Below are positions 37,639 to 46,660 of a DNA stretch of 58,116 bases, piece by piece (positions within the stretch are counted from its first letter, which is position 1; every line of letters starts with the position of its first letter). A program made the position numbers and the translations under genes. The DNA comes from Candidatus Poribacteria bacterium (GTDB lineage Bacteria; Poribacteria; WGA-4E; WGA-3G): contig JAAXGN010000169.1 of the NCBI GenBank assembly GCA_012267415.1, positions 1 through 58,116 on the forward strand. The letters run 5' to 3'. The notes beneath the pieces are model-generated. The model did no database searches. It had not been told where the DNA came from and saw nothing but the letters and a program-made list of their open reading frames with translations.

Positions 37639-38227
37639 ATGCACCCTTATGCGACTGATTCAAATGAAAGAATATCAGTTCCGATTTACATAGCACTGTT
37701 AAGTATTATAGCAGCATTTTTTTGGTTTGTTTTTGGAATCTACTTCTTTTAATATTCCATGGTGGTTGGATAGTCCTGCCATCATTGGATTTTACGGTAT
37801 ATTTTACAGTATTTTCAATAAATGGCTATGGAAATGTAATATATTTCGCAAGATCAGACTTGTAAAACTTCCTAACCTGAACGGTTCATGGAAGGGGTAT
37901 GTTACCTCTTCCTATGACGAGTATTCTGAAAAGTATGACGCTGATTTTGAAATAAAACAGGACTGGAATAGAATAAGCATAATGGGAAAATTCAAGATGT
38001 CTAAATCTTATAGTATATCAGGCTCAATTCTGATAGACGACAGAACTGAGATTACAGTTAGTTATGATTATATGAATGAGCCATTTACACAATCCACTAA
38101 TACTATGGCAATACATCGTGGTTTCAATAGACTTAGTCTTAGTCCAAATGGCAAAGAGTTGTCTGGGCTTTATTTTTCTGGTCGTGGAAGAGAGAATATT
38201 GGCGAGCTTAAATTAGAAAAGGTGTAA
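37639..38227 (+). CDS. Cap15-like CBASS membrane effector, frameshifted at a T7 tract
   Basis: Two frames are joined by a run of seven T at 37717-37723. The first starts at ATG 37639 and gives ISVPIYIALLSIIAAFF, a first membrane helix, ending at TAA 37750. The second frame, open from 37712, continues with WWLDSPAIIGFYGIFYSIF (second helix) and a beta-rich domain beginning LNGSWKGYVTSSYDEY, with later DYMNEPF and SGLYFSGRG. With six T the two join without a gap. Two helices plus a beta-barrel match Cap15, which senses a cyclic nucleotide and disrupts the inner membrane. The shift could be an assembly error, a loss-of-function mutation or a phase-variable tract. Confidence 0.7.
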
Positions 38228-38339
38228 TTTGAGAAAGTTAATGGTCAATTTGGTGAGATTTAAACATCTGTCTGATATATGTAGGTCTAAGTAGTATTAT
38301 TCTATCAGACTTTAACTTTGAAATAGGAGAAATTTAATA

Positions 38340-39989
38340 ATGGAAGAAATAGTGTTAAAAATTCCGAGAATTCTGAATGATCCAAATCCGATAGATCTAC
38401 CCTTAAAAAATGGCGATCAATTATTCATAGTAGGTGCAAATGGATCTGGCAAGTCAGCATTAATACAACAATTTGTCTTGCAGCTTCCGGCGGATAAAGT
38501 TAAGCGGATAACGGCACATAGACAAACATGGTTCAGTTCAGGAAGCATCGATTTTACGCCTGCAAGACGTGAAGAATATGAACAACAGATTCGTCAATAT
38601 GATAGAAACTACGATTCTCGTTGGAGAGAGTACAGCTCTGCCCAGACATTATCCGCTGTCTTGTTTGACTTGGTAGCTAAAGAGAATACTCGGGCTCGTG
38701 CTATCACTCGTCATGTTGACAATCACAACTATAAAAAAGCAGAGGAGATTTCTGCAAAATCGCCATCGCCATTTGATCAGATAAATGAATTGCTTTCCCT
38801 CGCTACATTGACGGTTACAATTCAAAATTCCAATGACCGGGATATGCTCGCTAAACATCCAGAAGGAGAGACCTTCAGTATTGCTAAAATGTCAGATGCC
38901 GAACGAAGCGCAATGATTATCGCAGCACAAGTTATTACGGCTGATCCTGGGACAGTGTTTCTGATTGACGAACCAGAGAGACATATGCATCGGTCCATCA
39001 TTCAGCCATTTCTCTCTGCCCTATTTGATCTTAGAAGGGAGGACTGTGCGTTCATAATTGCGACTCATGAGATAGCTCTACCAGTCGCGAATCCGGATGC
39101 ACGAGTACTCATGCTCAGATCATGTCAGTGGAGTGGTAACCAATGCGTAGCCTGGGATGCTAAAGTTATAGAGCCTAACTCTCAAATACCAGAAGAACTT
39201 AAACGCGAAATTTTAGGATCCAGGAAAAGAATTCTTTTTGTGGAAGGAGATTCTGATAACAGCTTGGATTTCCCACTCTATACAGCACTTTTTCCAGACA
39301 TATCCATAATTCCAAAAGGAAGTTGTGATGAAGTTCAAAAAGCGGTGTTTGGGTTACAAGGTTCTTCAGGCATACACGATGTGGAAGCCTTTGGTCTTAT
39401 TGACCGAGATAATCGAACAGGCAGAGATATAGGGACGTTAGTTGAAAGCAATGTATTTGCCTTAGAAGTATACTCGGCTGAGGCTCTTTACTATTGTTCA
39501 GATGCTATTTCTGCTATTGCTGAACGACAAGCGGAATCTTTAGATGCAGATAAAAATGAACTTATTAAGTTGGCTAACGAACAAGCAATTAATGCTTTAA
39601 AGAAACAAGCAAGAAGGATGGCCGCTCGAAGGTGTGAACGGCAAGTAAAAGAAAGCATGTCTAAAAGTCTGAACTGGGAGATGATCAGGGATAACCCAAC
39701 TCAAGACATTCAAGTTTCTACCGATAACCCGTTCACGGATGAATTATGTAATTTTAACAAACTTATTGAACAAGAAGACCTGGACAAACTAATAGCCCGT
39801 TATCCAGTGCGTGAAAGTTGTGCTTTTGAAATGATAGCACAGTCACTCAGATGTAGAAATAAAGAAGATTATGAACGCATGGTTACTACCCAAATCCGAC
39901 ATGATAATGAATTAGCAGAGAAAATCAAAAAACGCGTCGGTCCACTTTCTTCAAGGCTGGATCAGATAGAGAACTTAAAAACCGTATAA
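38340..39989 (+). CDS. ABC-type ATPase fused to DUF4435 TOPRIM-like domain, PARIS-like
   Basis: 549 residues. The N-terminal ATPase has Walker A GANGSGKS at residues 32-39, the signature-like MSDAERSAMIIAAQ near 183, Walker B VFLIDEPERHMH near 205 and the switch ATHEIALP near 240. The second half begins RILFVEGDSDN near 297 and has FGLIDRDNRTG near 357, the acidic residues of a DUF4435/TOPRIM nuclease. PARIS anti-phage systems consist of an AAA ATPase (AriA) and a DUF4435 effector (AriB), and merged forms are known. OLD-family nucleases share the same order, so OLD-like is the main alternative. It stands alone between CBASS and the TIR-TPR gene. Confidence 0.7.
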   Translation: MEEIVLKIPRILNDPNPIDLPLKNGDQLFIVGANGSGKSALIQQFVLQLPADKVKRITAHRQTWFSSGSIDFTPARREEYEQQIRQYDRNYDSRWREYSSAQTLSAVLFDLVAKENTRARAITRHVDNHNYKKAEEISAKSPSPFDQINELLSLATLTVTIQNSNDRDMLAKHPEGETFSIAKMSDAERSAMIIAAQVITADPGTVFLIDEPERHMHRSIIQPFLSALFDLRREDCAFIIATHEIALPVANPDARVLMLRSCQWSGNQCVAWDAKVIEPNSQIPEELKREILGSRKRILFVEGDSDNSLDFPLYTALFPDISIIPKGSCDEVQKAVFGLQGSSGIHDVEAFGLIDRDNRTGRDIGTLVESNVFALEVYSAEALYYCSDAISAIAERQAESLDADKNELIKLANEQAINALKKQARRMAARRCERQVKESMSKSLNWEMIRDNPTQDIQVSTDNPFTDELCNFNKLIEQEDLDKLIARYPVRESCAFEMIAQSLRCRNKEDYERMVTTQIRHDNELAEKIKKRVGPLSSRLDQIENLKTV

Positions 39990-40049
39990 TTGAAGGAGTT
40001 TCTGAATTGCAGATTTACGCTGATTAAACGGGTTTAAGAGGTATCAAAA

Positions 40050-43013
40050 ATGCAAGAATACGATGTAGCACTATCATTTGCTGGAGAAGACAGAGAATAT
40101 GCCAAAACGTTAGCGGATCTTCTTAATAAGAACGGTTATTCGTGCTTTTACGATGAAAACGAGTTAGCAAATCTTTGGGGCAAGAATTTGTATGATTACT
40201 TGTCATCGGTTTACAAAGACCGGGCCCATTATTGTATCATGTTCATTTCTCAACACTATGAACAAGAGCTATGGACAAACCATGAACGTCAAATAGCACA
40301 GGCAAGAGCATTTAAGGAAAACCGTGAGTATATTCTGCCGGTTCGCCTTGACGATACAGAAATTCCTGGCATTCCTCCGACAGTCGGGTATCTTGATTTA
40401 CGTTCAATCACAATTGAAAAAGTCTATGAAACTTTAGTAAAAAAGTTATCAAGTACCGCATCACGAAAAACACCATCCGACGACAACAATATTCCTCATC
40501 CTGAGAGTGGTAAAGAAAAATCCTTTAATCATGAACCTGATCAAAATGGTGCCACCGAGTCTTCCGATAGTTTTACAGATCAAGACAGAATGAACACAAA
40601 GAGTTCCATATCCGAAAATGAAATGTTAGAAATGCAGCACGTTTTTATCTCCTATGTCCATGAGAATGAGGAAATAGTTGAGAAACTTTGCAAAGCATTG
40701 GAATCACACAGCATTAAAGTTTGGCTTGACCGGAATGATATTGATCCGGGATCCCGCTGGAAGCAAGCAATTCGGAAAGCTATTCGCGAAGGAGCTTTTT
40801 TCCTCGCGTGTTTCTCAAAGGAATACAATAAACGTGAAAAGACTTACATGAATGAAGAACTAACAATCGCGATTGATGAACTACGTCAGCGACCTAAAGA
40901 CAGAGTATGGTTTATTCCTGTCAAGTTGAATATATGCAAGATTCCTGATTGGCATATTGGTGGAGGTGAAACCTTAAATGACATTCAAAATGTTAAACTC
41001 TATAAGGACTGGGACGGTGGTATCCAAAGTATTGTTAAGGTCATTCAGTCTAAAGCGTCTGAATCTACAGAAGATGAAGACACCGCCTCAAAGTATTCTG
41101 GAAGTTTTACAGATAGCGACAGTGTGAGTGCAGAAAGTTCCACATCTAACAGAGACCAAAACAAGAAATTGGCTGAATGGCTGTTTCAAGAAGGGAACTT
41201 TCTGATGGAACAGAAGGAAATAGGCAGAGCATTAGAAGCTTATTCACATGGTATTGATCTTGATCCGCGTGATGCTGGAGGTTATAATAATCGCGGCCTT
41301 GCTTACCGCGAAAAAGGCGATTTTAACAAAGCTATTCAAGACTATAACACCACTATACAACTCGGGCTTGATGATGCCGAAGCCTATTGCAATCGTGGTG
41401 TTGCTTATCATGAAAAAGGTGACTTTGAAAACGCTATTAGGGACTTTACTAAAGCAATCCAACTCAAACCTGAACTTGCCCCTGCTTATTACAATCGGGG
41501 TGGTGTTTTCTTCAATAGAGGTGATTTTGACAAAGCTGTTCATGACTATAATACTGCGATAGAACTCGAACCCGATTATACCAAAGCATATTATAATCGG
41601 GGTAATGTTCACTTTGATAAAGGCAATTTTGACAAAGCGATTCAAGACTATAACACTGCGATACGGCTTAAACCAGATTTTGCCGAAGCCTATAACAATC
41701 GTGGTGTCGTTTATGGAAAAAAAGACAAACATAATCTCGCTATTAAGGACTGTACCACAGCGATAGAATTGAAATTTGATTATGCCGATGCATATACCAA
41801 TCGTGGTGAGTATTATCGCAAAAAAGGCGACATTGACCTTGCTATTAAAGATCACACTAAAGCGATAAAACTCAACCCCAATTCTGGAAAAGCCTATCGC
41901 AACCGTGGTTTAGCATACAAAGAAAAAAATGAAGAAACCAAAGCCATTGAAGACTATACTAAGGCAATCCATCTAAAACCTGATTATGTTGAAGCCTATA
42001 ACAGTCGGGGTGTTGTTTATGGTGAAAAAGGTGAAGTTGACCGCGCTGTCAAGGATTTTAACAAAGCAATCGAACTTAAACCCAATTATGGTCAAGCTTA
42101 TTATAACCGAGGTAATCTTCACGTCCACAAAGGTGAACTAGACGACGCTATTGTAAACTATGACAAAGCCATAAGACTCAAGCCAGATTTTGCCGAAGCC
42201 TATAATAATCGCGGACTTGCTTACCGCGAAAAAGGAGACTTTGACTACGCTTTTGAGGACCTTAACAAAGCGATAGAACTCAACCCCACTTATGGTCAAG
42301 CTTATTACAACCGTGGTATTGCCTACGCTAAAACAGGTGAGATTGACCTTGCTATTGATGACTTTAATAAGGCAATAATATTCAATCAGAATGATGCCGA
42401 AGTCTATTCCAATCGTGGTGTTGCTTACAGTTTAAAAGGGGAGATTGACAATGCCATCGCAGACTTTAACAAAGCAATAGACCTAAACAGCGATTATGCT
42501 GATGCCTATTGCGGTCGTGGTGCTACTTATAGTTTAAAAGGAGAAATTGACAGTGCCATCGTAGACTTTAACAAAGCAATCCAACTTAAATCTGATTTTG
42601 GAGCAGCCTATTACAACCGCGGCAATGCTTTCGGTAAAAAAGGTGAGGTCGATCGCGCCGTTGAAGACTATAGCAAAGCAATACAATTCGAACCCAACTT
42701 TATTGAGGCTTATAACAATCGTGGTTTAATTCTCTGCAAAAATGGTAACGCTGATCGGGCTATTGCAGATTATGACAAGATAATACAACTTGAACCTGGG
42801 TATATGTTAGCCTATAACAATCGTGGTTTAGCATTTTTACATTTGCAAGAATGGGAAAAAGCAAAATCAGACCTGACGACTGCACAAAATATGGGAGTAG
42901 ATATCATAGATTTATTTCATAAAGTTTACGCGAGCATTACGGATTTTGAACAGAAAACCAGTATTCAGTTACCAGCAGACATCACCGCAATGCTAACTCC
43001 CCTGCAGGTATAG
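40050..43013 (+). CDS. Double TIR-domain protein with about 17 TPR repeats
   Basis: 987 residues. The first TIR domain (about 3-135) starts YDVALSFAGEDREYAKTLAD, with the likely catalytic Glu at E79 (WTNHERQ). An acidic-polar linker follows, then a second TIR domain (about 196-335) starting HVFISYVHENEEIVEKLC, with YMNEELTIA and E270. From about residue 378 there are about 17 consecutive 34-residue TPR units of the form AYNNRGLAYREKGDFxxAI. TIR domains in bacterial defence hydrolyse NAD+, and the TPR array would serve as sensor or scaffold. Two TIR domains in one chain are unusual. RBS AAGAGGTA precedes the ATG. Confidence 0.88.
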   Translation: MQEYDVALSFAGEDREYAKTLADLLNKNGYSCFYDENELANLWGKNLYDYLSSVYKDRAHYCIMFISQHYEQELWTNHERQIAQARAFKENREYILPVRLDDTEIPGIPPTVGYLDLRSITIEKVYETLVKKLSSTASRKTPSDDNNIPHPESGKEKSFNHEPDQNGATESSDSFTDQDRMNTKSSISENEMLEMQHVFISYVHENEEIVEKLCKALESHSIKVWLDRNDIDPGSRWKQAIRKAIREGAFFLACFSKEYNKREKTYMNEELTIAIDELRQRPKDRVWFIPVKLNICKIPDWHIGGGETLNDIQNVKLYKDWDGGIQSIVKVIQSKASESTEDEDTASKYSGSFTDSDSVSAESSTSNRDQNKKLAEWLFQEGNFLMEQKEIGRALEAYSHGIDLDPRDAGGYNNRGLAYREKGDFNKAIQDYNTTIQLGLDDAEAYCNRGVAYHEKGDFENAIRDFTKAIQLKPELAPAYYNRGGVFFNRGDFDKAVHDYNTAIELEPDYTKAYYNRGNVHFDKGNFDKAIQDYNTAIRLKPDFAEAYNNRGVVYGKKDKHNLAIKDCTTAIELKFDYADAYTNRGEYYRKKGDIDLAIKDHTKAIKLNPNSGKAYRNRGLAYKEKNEETKAIEDYTKAIHLKPDYVEAYNSRGVVYGEKGEVDRAVKDFNKAIELKPNYGQAYYNRGNLHVHKGELDDAIVNYDKAIRLKPDFAEAYNNRGLAYREKGDFDYAFEDLNKAIELNPTYGQAYYNRGIAYAKTGEIDLAIDDFNKAIIFNQNDAEVYSNRGVAYSLKGEIDNAIADFNKAIDLNSDYADAYCGRGATYSLKGEIDSAIVDFNKAIQLKSDFGAAYYNRGNAFGKKGEVDRAVEDYSKAIQFEPNFIEAYNNRGLILCKNGNADRAIADYDKIIQLEPGYMLAYNNRGLAFLHLQEWEKAKSDLTTAQNMGVDIIDLFHKVYASITDFEQKTSIQLPADITAMLTPLQV

Positions 43014-43308
43014 CAATTCAACAAAAACTGTTTGAATCGCAGATTACACGGATTACGCGGATTAGTCTTCTGATGTGCGGATATCCTAACCCTGTGAAAA
43101 GCATGTTGAAACACCAAACAAAAAATCTGCGTTAATCCGCGTCATCTGTGTAATCCGCGATTCAGAAAAGAGACAATCCGTGTTAACCGAGATTCAGACG
43201 TTTTCACAAATCACACAACTATCACTTAACAGTGCAAAAACTAATATGATAAAATGGATAACAAGTAATCGAAATCAGCAGCTTGAGAATTCTAGACAGG
43301 TAAAGAAA
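43014..43308. repeat. Dispersed repeat copies, one inverted
   Basis: Unit at 43031-43064 reads GAATCGCAGATTACACGG and onwards. An inverted relative at 43121-43165 contains ATCTGTGTAATCCGCGATTC. A third copy is at 43807-43853. A degenerate copy may lie at 43180-43198. These are intergenic; the longer open frame starting at 43180 includes them and is not considered coding before 43309. Confidence 0.6.
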
Positions 43309-43542
43309 ATGAACAAAGTTAGAATTTTCGCAGACTTCCACAACGCCGACGTAAAAGGCAGGATACGATTGAATTGCACCGGTACGAAGGCAGATCTCAA
43401 ACGTCAGGGAATTGAATTGCAAGAAGAACAATCCCTGATCATCTATAGCGAAGAGTTGGAGGTAGAGGGAGTCGTTCACTACTCGGAAGAAGAAAATTTG
43501 TGGACAGCAGTAATTGATTGGAATGCCATAGAAGAGAATTGA
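43309..43542 (+). CDS. Small hypothetical protein (77 residues)
   Basis: 77 residues from the ATG at 43309 (GACAGG upstream). The sequence MNKVRIFADFHNADVKGRIR followed by a beta-rich, acidic remainder gives a compact soluble protein without known motifs. The open frame extends further upstream to 43180, but that stretch contains repeat sequence. I do not recognise the family. Its place next to the TIR-TPR gene and before the XRE-MazF module may be incidental. Confidence 0.5.
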   Translation: MNKVRIFADFHNADVKGRIRLNCTGTKADLKRQGIELQEEQSLIIYSEELEVEGVVHYSEEENLWTAVIDWNAIEEN

Positions 43543-43983
43543 CGGAATTAAATACACACGGCCAATACACCTTTCGCACCGCTGGTGCTTGGTAGGTTGT
43601 CGTTTGCACGTTCTATATACCTTTCGCACCGCTGGTGCTTCTTTCTGGGAAATGCGGACTTTTTTCATACCCGTCCAGAGCATCTAATATCCGCCTTTCC
43701 AATCTTCCATCCCTCTTTCACCCTTCCCTCTTATCCTGAAAATCCTAAAATCCTGAAAATCCTGGTTCAGACAAGTAACCATAACTTTACACACAAAATA
43801 CAAAACAAAAAAATCCGCGTTAATCCGTGTCATCTGTATAATCCGCGATTCAGATTATTCAGGATTATAACAAGTAAACTCAGACTATATACGTTTATGT
43901 TGATACGCAATCAAAAACATGTTATACTTACAGGGAAAAAGCAATTTACTTAACAATATAAATAGAAACGCAAAGGGAAAAAT
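43543..43983. repeat. Intergenic repeat cluster with second 50-bp-period hairpin pair
   Basis: Two units (43569-43590 and 43619-43640) read ACCTTTCGCACCGCTGGTGC plus TT. The spacing is again exactly 50 bp, as at 8-79, but the stem is GCACC/GGTGC instead of GCCCC/GGGGC. Further on are ATCCTGAAAATCCTG-type simple repeats (43731-43763), a TTTACACAC motif like the MITE ends (43786-43794), and a third copy of the dispersed repeat (43807-43853). No gene is seen. Confidence 0.75.
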
Positions 43984-45159
43984 ATGTTAGGCGAACGACT
44001 AAAACGATTTAGAATCGCACGTGGTATGACACTTGCTGACCTTGAAACCGCTATTGACCGTTTAGTTAGCAGTTCTACGTTGTCAAAGTATGAAAAGGGA
44101 ATCCGACAACCATCAGCAAAAACACTCAACCGTATTGCTGCTGCTTACGGCATAAAATCGACGCAGTTGTGGGGTGAACCCATGTGTGATGTTGAATCGA
44201 TTGCTTTCCGAAAAAAAACTAAGCTGGGTAAGAGAGAACAGGAAAGGATAAAAGCTTTCGTAGCGGAAGAGATAGAGAAACGGGTCTGGCTGCAGGAAGA
44301 AATATCTAAACAAAATACTCTTGAACTACCGATTTTGGGCACTACAGTCAGCAACCTTGATGATGCAGAAGAAGCCGCATATACCTTACGAGAGACATTG
44401 GGTTTGGACATAACCCCTATCAAGAACCTTATGGGTGTACTTGAAGAACAAGGCATTTACATTATTGAAGTCAAGGCAAGTGAAACTTTTGACGGTATTT
44501 CTGCCGTAGCACGAGATACTAATGATAAAGTTATCGCTGCAGCAATCGCAATCCGTAGCGAAATCCCTGGGGATCGGCAGCGACTTAACATCGCTCATGA
44601 ACTCGGACATCTCATCTTGGATATAGACAAGAATGTTGATCCAGAAAAAGCTGCTTTTCGATTCGGTGCTGCTTTTCTCGTTACTGCAGAACAGTTGCGT
44701 AAGGACGTCGGTCAAAAGCGAAAACGTTTCTATAATAAGCAACTCTTTGATCTTAAGAAACGATATGGTATGAGTATTCAGGCAATCTTCTATCGCTTCA
44801 AAGATTTAGGGATTATTACTGAAGATTATTATAAGAAATGGTGTATTGATATCAGTAGATGGGGATGGAAAAAGAATGAACCAATCAATATACCTACCGA
44901 GAAACCGCAACGATTCCAAAAGCAGATAAGATCTGCCATTTCTGAAGGATTTATAACTGAAGGCGATTCAAAACGTCTCCTTAATCAAATAGAACAGTCA
45001 TCTACTGATCAATCGCTTAGTGAACGGCGTCAATTTTTAGCACTGCCAAAGAAAGAAAGACACCGTATTCTAAGCGAACAAGCGAAAGAGATGGCAGATT
45101 TCTACGAAAACGATCCGGAGTGGCGAGAATGGGAAGGAGGCCCCATTGTCGAGTACTAA
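43984..45159 (+). CDS. XRE regulator fused to ImmA/IrrE-type metallopeptidase
   Basis: 391 residues. The N-terminal helix-turn-helix of XRE type (LGERLKRFRIARGMTLADLE, then LSKYEKGIRQPSAKTLNRIA) is followed by an ImmA/IrrE (COG2856) domain with the zinc motif HELGH near residue 204. Such proteins cleave a repressor or an antitoxin, or serve as the antitoxin-side regulator. Its gene overlaps the following MazF-type toxin gene by 14 bp, so the two are translationally coupled and this protein is the likely regulator of the toxin. Confidence 0.87.
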   Translation: MLGERLKRFRIARGMTLADLETAIDRLVSSSTLSKYEKGIRQPSAKTLNRIAAAYGIKSTQLWGEPMCDVESIAFRKKTKLGKREQERIKAFVAEEIEKRVWLQEEISKQNTLELPILGTTVSNLDDAEEAAYTLRETLGLDITPIKNLMGVLEEQGIYIIEVKASETFDGISAVARDTNDKVIAAAIAIRSEIPGDRQRLNIAHELGHLILDIDKNVDPEKAAFRFGAAFLVTAEQLRKDVGQKRKRFYNKQLFDLKKRYGMSIQAIFYRFKDLGIITEDYYKKWCIDISRWGWKKNEPINIPTEKPQRFQKQIRSAISEGFITEGDSKRLLNQIEQSSTDQSLSERRQFLALPKKERHRILSEQAKEMADFYENDPEWREWEGGPIVEY

Positions 45160-45511
45160 ACCCCTTAATCCACTTCGTGGAGAAGTTTGGCATGTAAAAT
45201 TCAACCCAAGTGCTGGAAAAGAAATAAGGAAAACAAGACCAGCTGTTGTGGTTAGCGTTGACAACACAGGAAAACTACCGATTAAAATCGTTGCCCCTAT
45301 CACAGAGTGGAAAGTAGCGTTTTCAAATAAGATATGGCTTGTTAAGATCAAACATAATAAGACAAACGGATTGACAAAGGAATCAGCAGTGGATACCTTA
45401 CAGATTAAAGGAGTGGACATTCAACGGTTTCGTAAAAAGTTAGGACAACTCACCCCAGCACAGATGGATGATATTACCACAGCAATCGCAGCAATTATTG
45501 ACTACCAATAA
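45146..45511 (+). CDS. mazF: MazF/PemK-family endoribonuclease toxin
   Basis: 121 residues with the family profile: LRGEVWHVKFNPSAGKEIRKTRPAVVV at the N-terminus, then VAPITEWK and the DTLQIKGVD segment. Catalysis in the family uses a basic residue and a Ser or Thr of the central strand region, compatible here. The start is TTG at 45146 with a strong GGAAGGAGG seven bases upstream, inside the end of the metallopeptidase gene. Unlike classical mazEF, the partner is an XRE-metallopeptidase rather than a small AbrB- or RHH-type antitoxin. Confidence 0.88.
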   Translation: MSSTKPLNPLRGEVWHVKFNPSAGKEIRKTRPAVVVSVDNTGKLPIKIVAPITEWKVAFSNKIWLVKIKHNKTNGLTKESAVDTLQIKGVDIQRFRKKLGQLTPAQMDDITTAIAAIIDYQ

Positions 45512-45535
45512 TTGGTATAACGCTTAGGGAGCAGA

Positions 45536-46383
45536 TTATTTGTCGCTTCTAACATATATCTTAGCAATGATAAAAGTATCATAAATCTGGAATTCAGGAG
45601 CGGGATTTCCATTCTTTAACAATAATCTCTTAGCAATCGGAATACCCATGCCAAAATGCTGAACAAAACCTAATGTTCTCATTGCTTCAGCCAAATTGGG
45701 ATTCCGATAGTCTGTCAGTCCCAAGTTTCCAAAATTTTCGGCAGTAACATCACCATAAGTACCACCAGGACTTACCACCTCTATTCTGTCATTATACCAG
45801 TAAACACGAACGGGGGCATTCGTGCCTTCGTAAGACCTGTGTAGTATAGCATTGCGGGTAAGTTGTTGCAGTGCTTCAAGTGGGTAAAGAGACGTTCGCT
45901 TTTCAACAGGACCAGACAGAATATCTACCGAAACCCGGTTATGCGCGATGAGTTTATCATCTAAACGGCGAACCTGATCAGAAATCGCCCCTCGGATTTC
46001 TTCACTGTCAATAATTTCATCTGTCAGTTCACCACCATCAATTCTGAGAAACTGAACGTAAGCACCAAATAAGAAATCTTGTGGATTCTTCCCAAGTGTA
46101 AGAATTCCAAGGACAGTGGGTATTGGTTGGTCAGCTGCTGTGATCATCTTTGTAACCGCCAATTGCTCATTCAACGTGCGCTCATTCTGTTCCAATATCT
46201 CTTGAGAAACAGCTTGGGGTAAGTACTCATAAGTGAACAGTGCTAAATTTAGATCAGAAATGCTGAAGTGGGGATAGGGTACAAGTCAAACGGGCGGTCT
46301 CCATATCGCCGTTTAAACTCTACGCGATCAGATTCATCATCCTCTATAATTTGCAATAACTCTGCATCCGTAAAATCACGCAT
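45536..46383 (-). pseudogene. Decayed AlbA_2/RecG-like ATP-binding regulator
   Basis: The intact gene would begin at the ATG at 46383 (AGGAAA upstream) with the Schlafen-like AlbA_2 start MRDFTDAELLQIIEDDESD. After about 28 codons the frame breaks: the remnant jumps to HFSISDLNLALFTYEYLPQ in another frame, so an internal part is deleted. The remaining 219-codon C-terminal frame (45536-46195) includes PLEALQQLTRNAILHRSYEG and the HFGMGIPIAKRLL segment typical of putative transcriptional regulators with a C-terminal HATPase-like domain. It probably no longer works as a whole. Confidence 0.75.
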
Positions 46384-46509
46384 TTCGTTTCCTATTAATT
46401 AAGTGTGTATTGACATTTATTTTTTCAACATATAACTATCGTGAACACAATAAGTATAAGATTGCATGAACGGATTTGTCAAGGACAATCTAAACCCTTC
46501 AATTAACCT

Positions 46510-46652
46510 AAGTTGCCACCTATGTAGCACAAACTTTTAGTTTGTGTCAAATGGGCGCAAACTAAAAGTTTACGCTACAAATATTGGCTAATTATCAGCA
46601 TTTTTTCATTAAAGACGGTGTTTCCATTTCTAAAACTTATAGGTAGCAACTT
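46510..46652. repeat. 143-bp MITE-like element, copy B (inverted to copy A)
   Basis: The element is bounded by AAGTTGCCACCTAT (46510-46523) and ATAGGTAGCAACTT (46639-46652). The reverse complement matches the copy at 17001-17143 along its whole length, including the internal palindrome and the GGAAACACCGTCTTTAA stretch. The flanking GGTTAA is also shared. Confidence 0.85.
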
Positions 46653-46660
46653 GGGTTAAA

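Noticed and set aside
41244..41855. 203-codon minus-strand ORF inside the TIR-TPR gene
   Set aside because: It arises from the repetitive TPR codons read antisense; no independent signals.
43180..43308. Upstream extension of the small 77-residue protein
   Set aside because: The extension consists of dispersed intergenic repeat sequence; a better start is the ATG at 43309.
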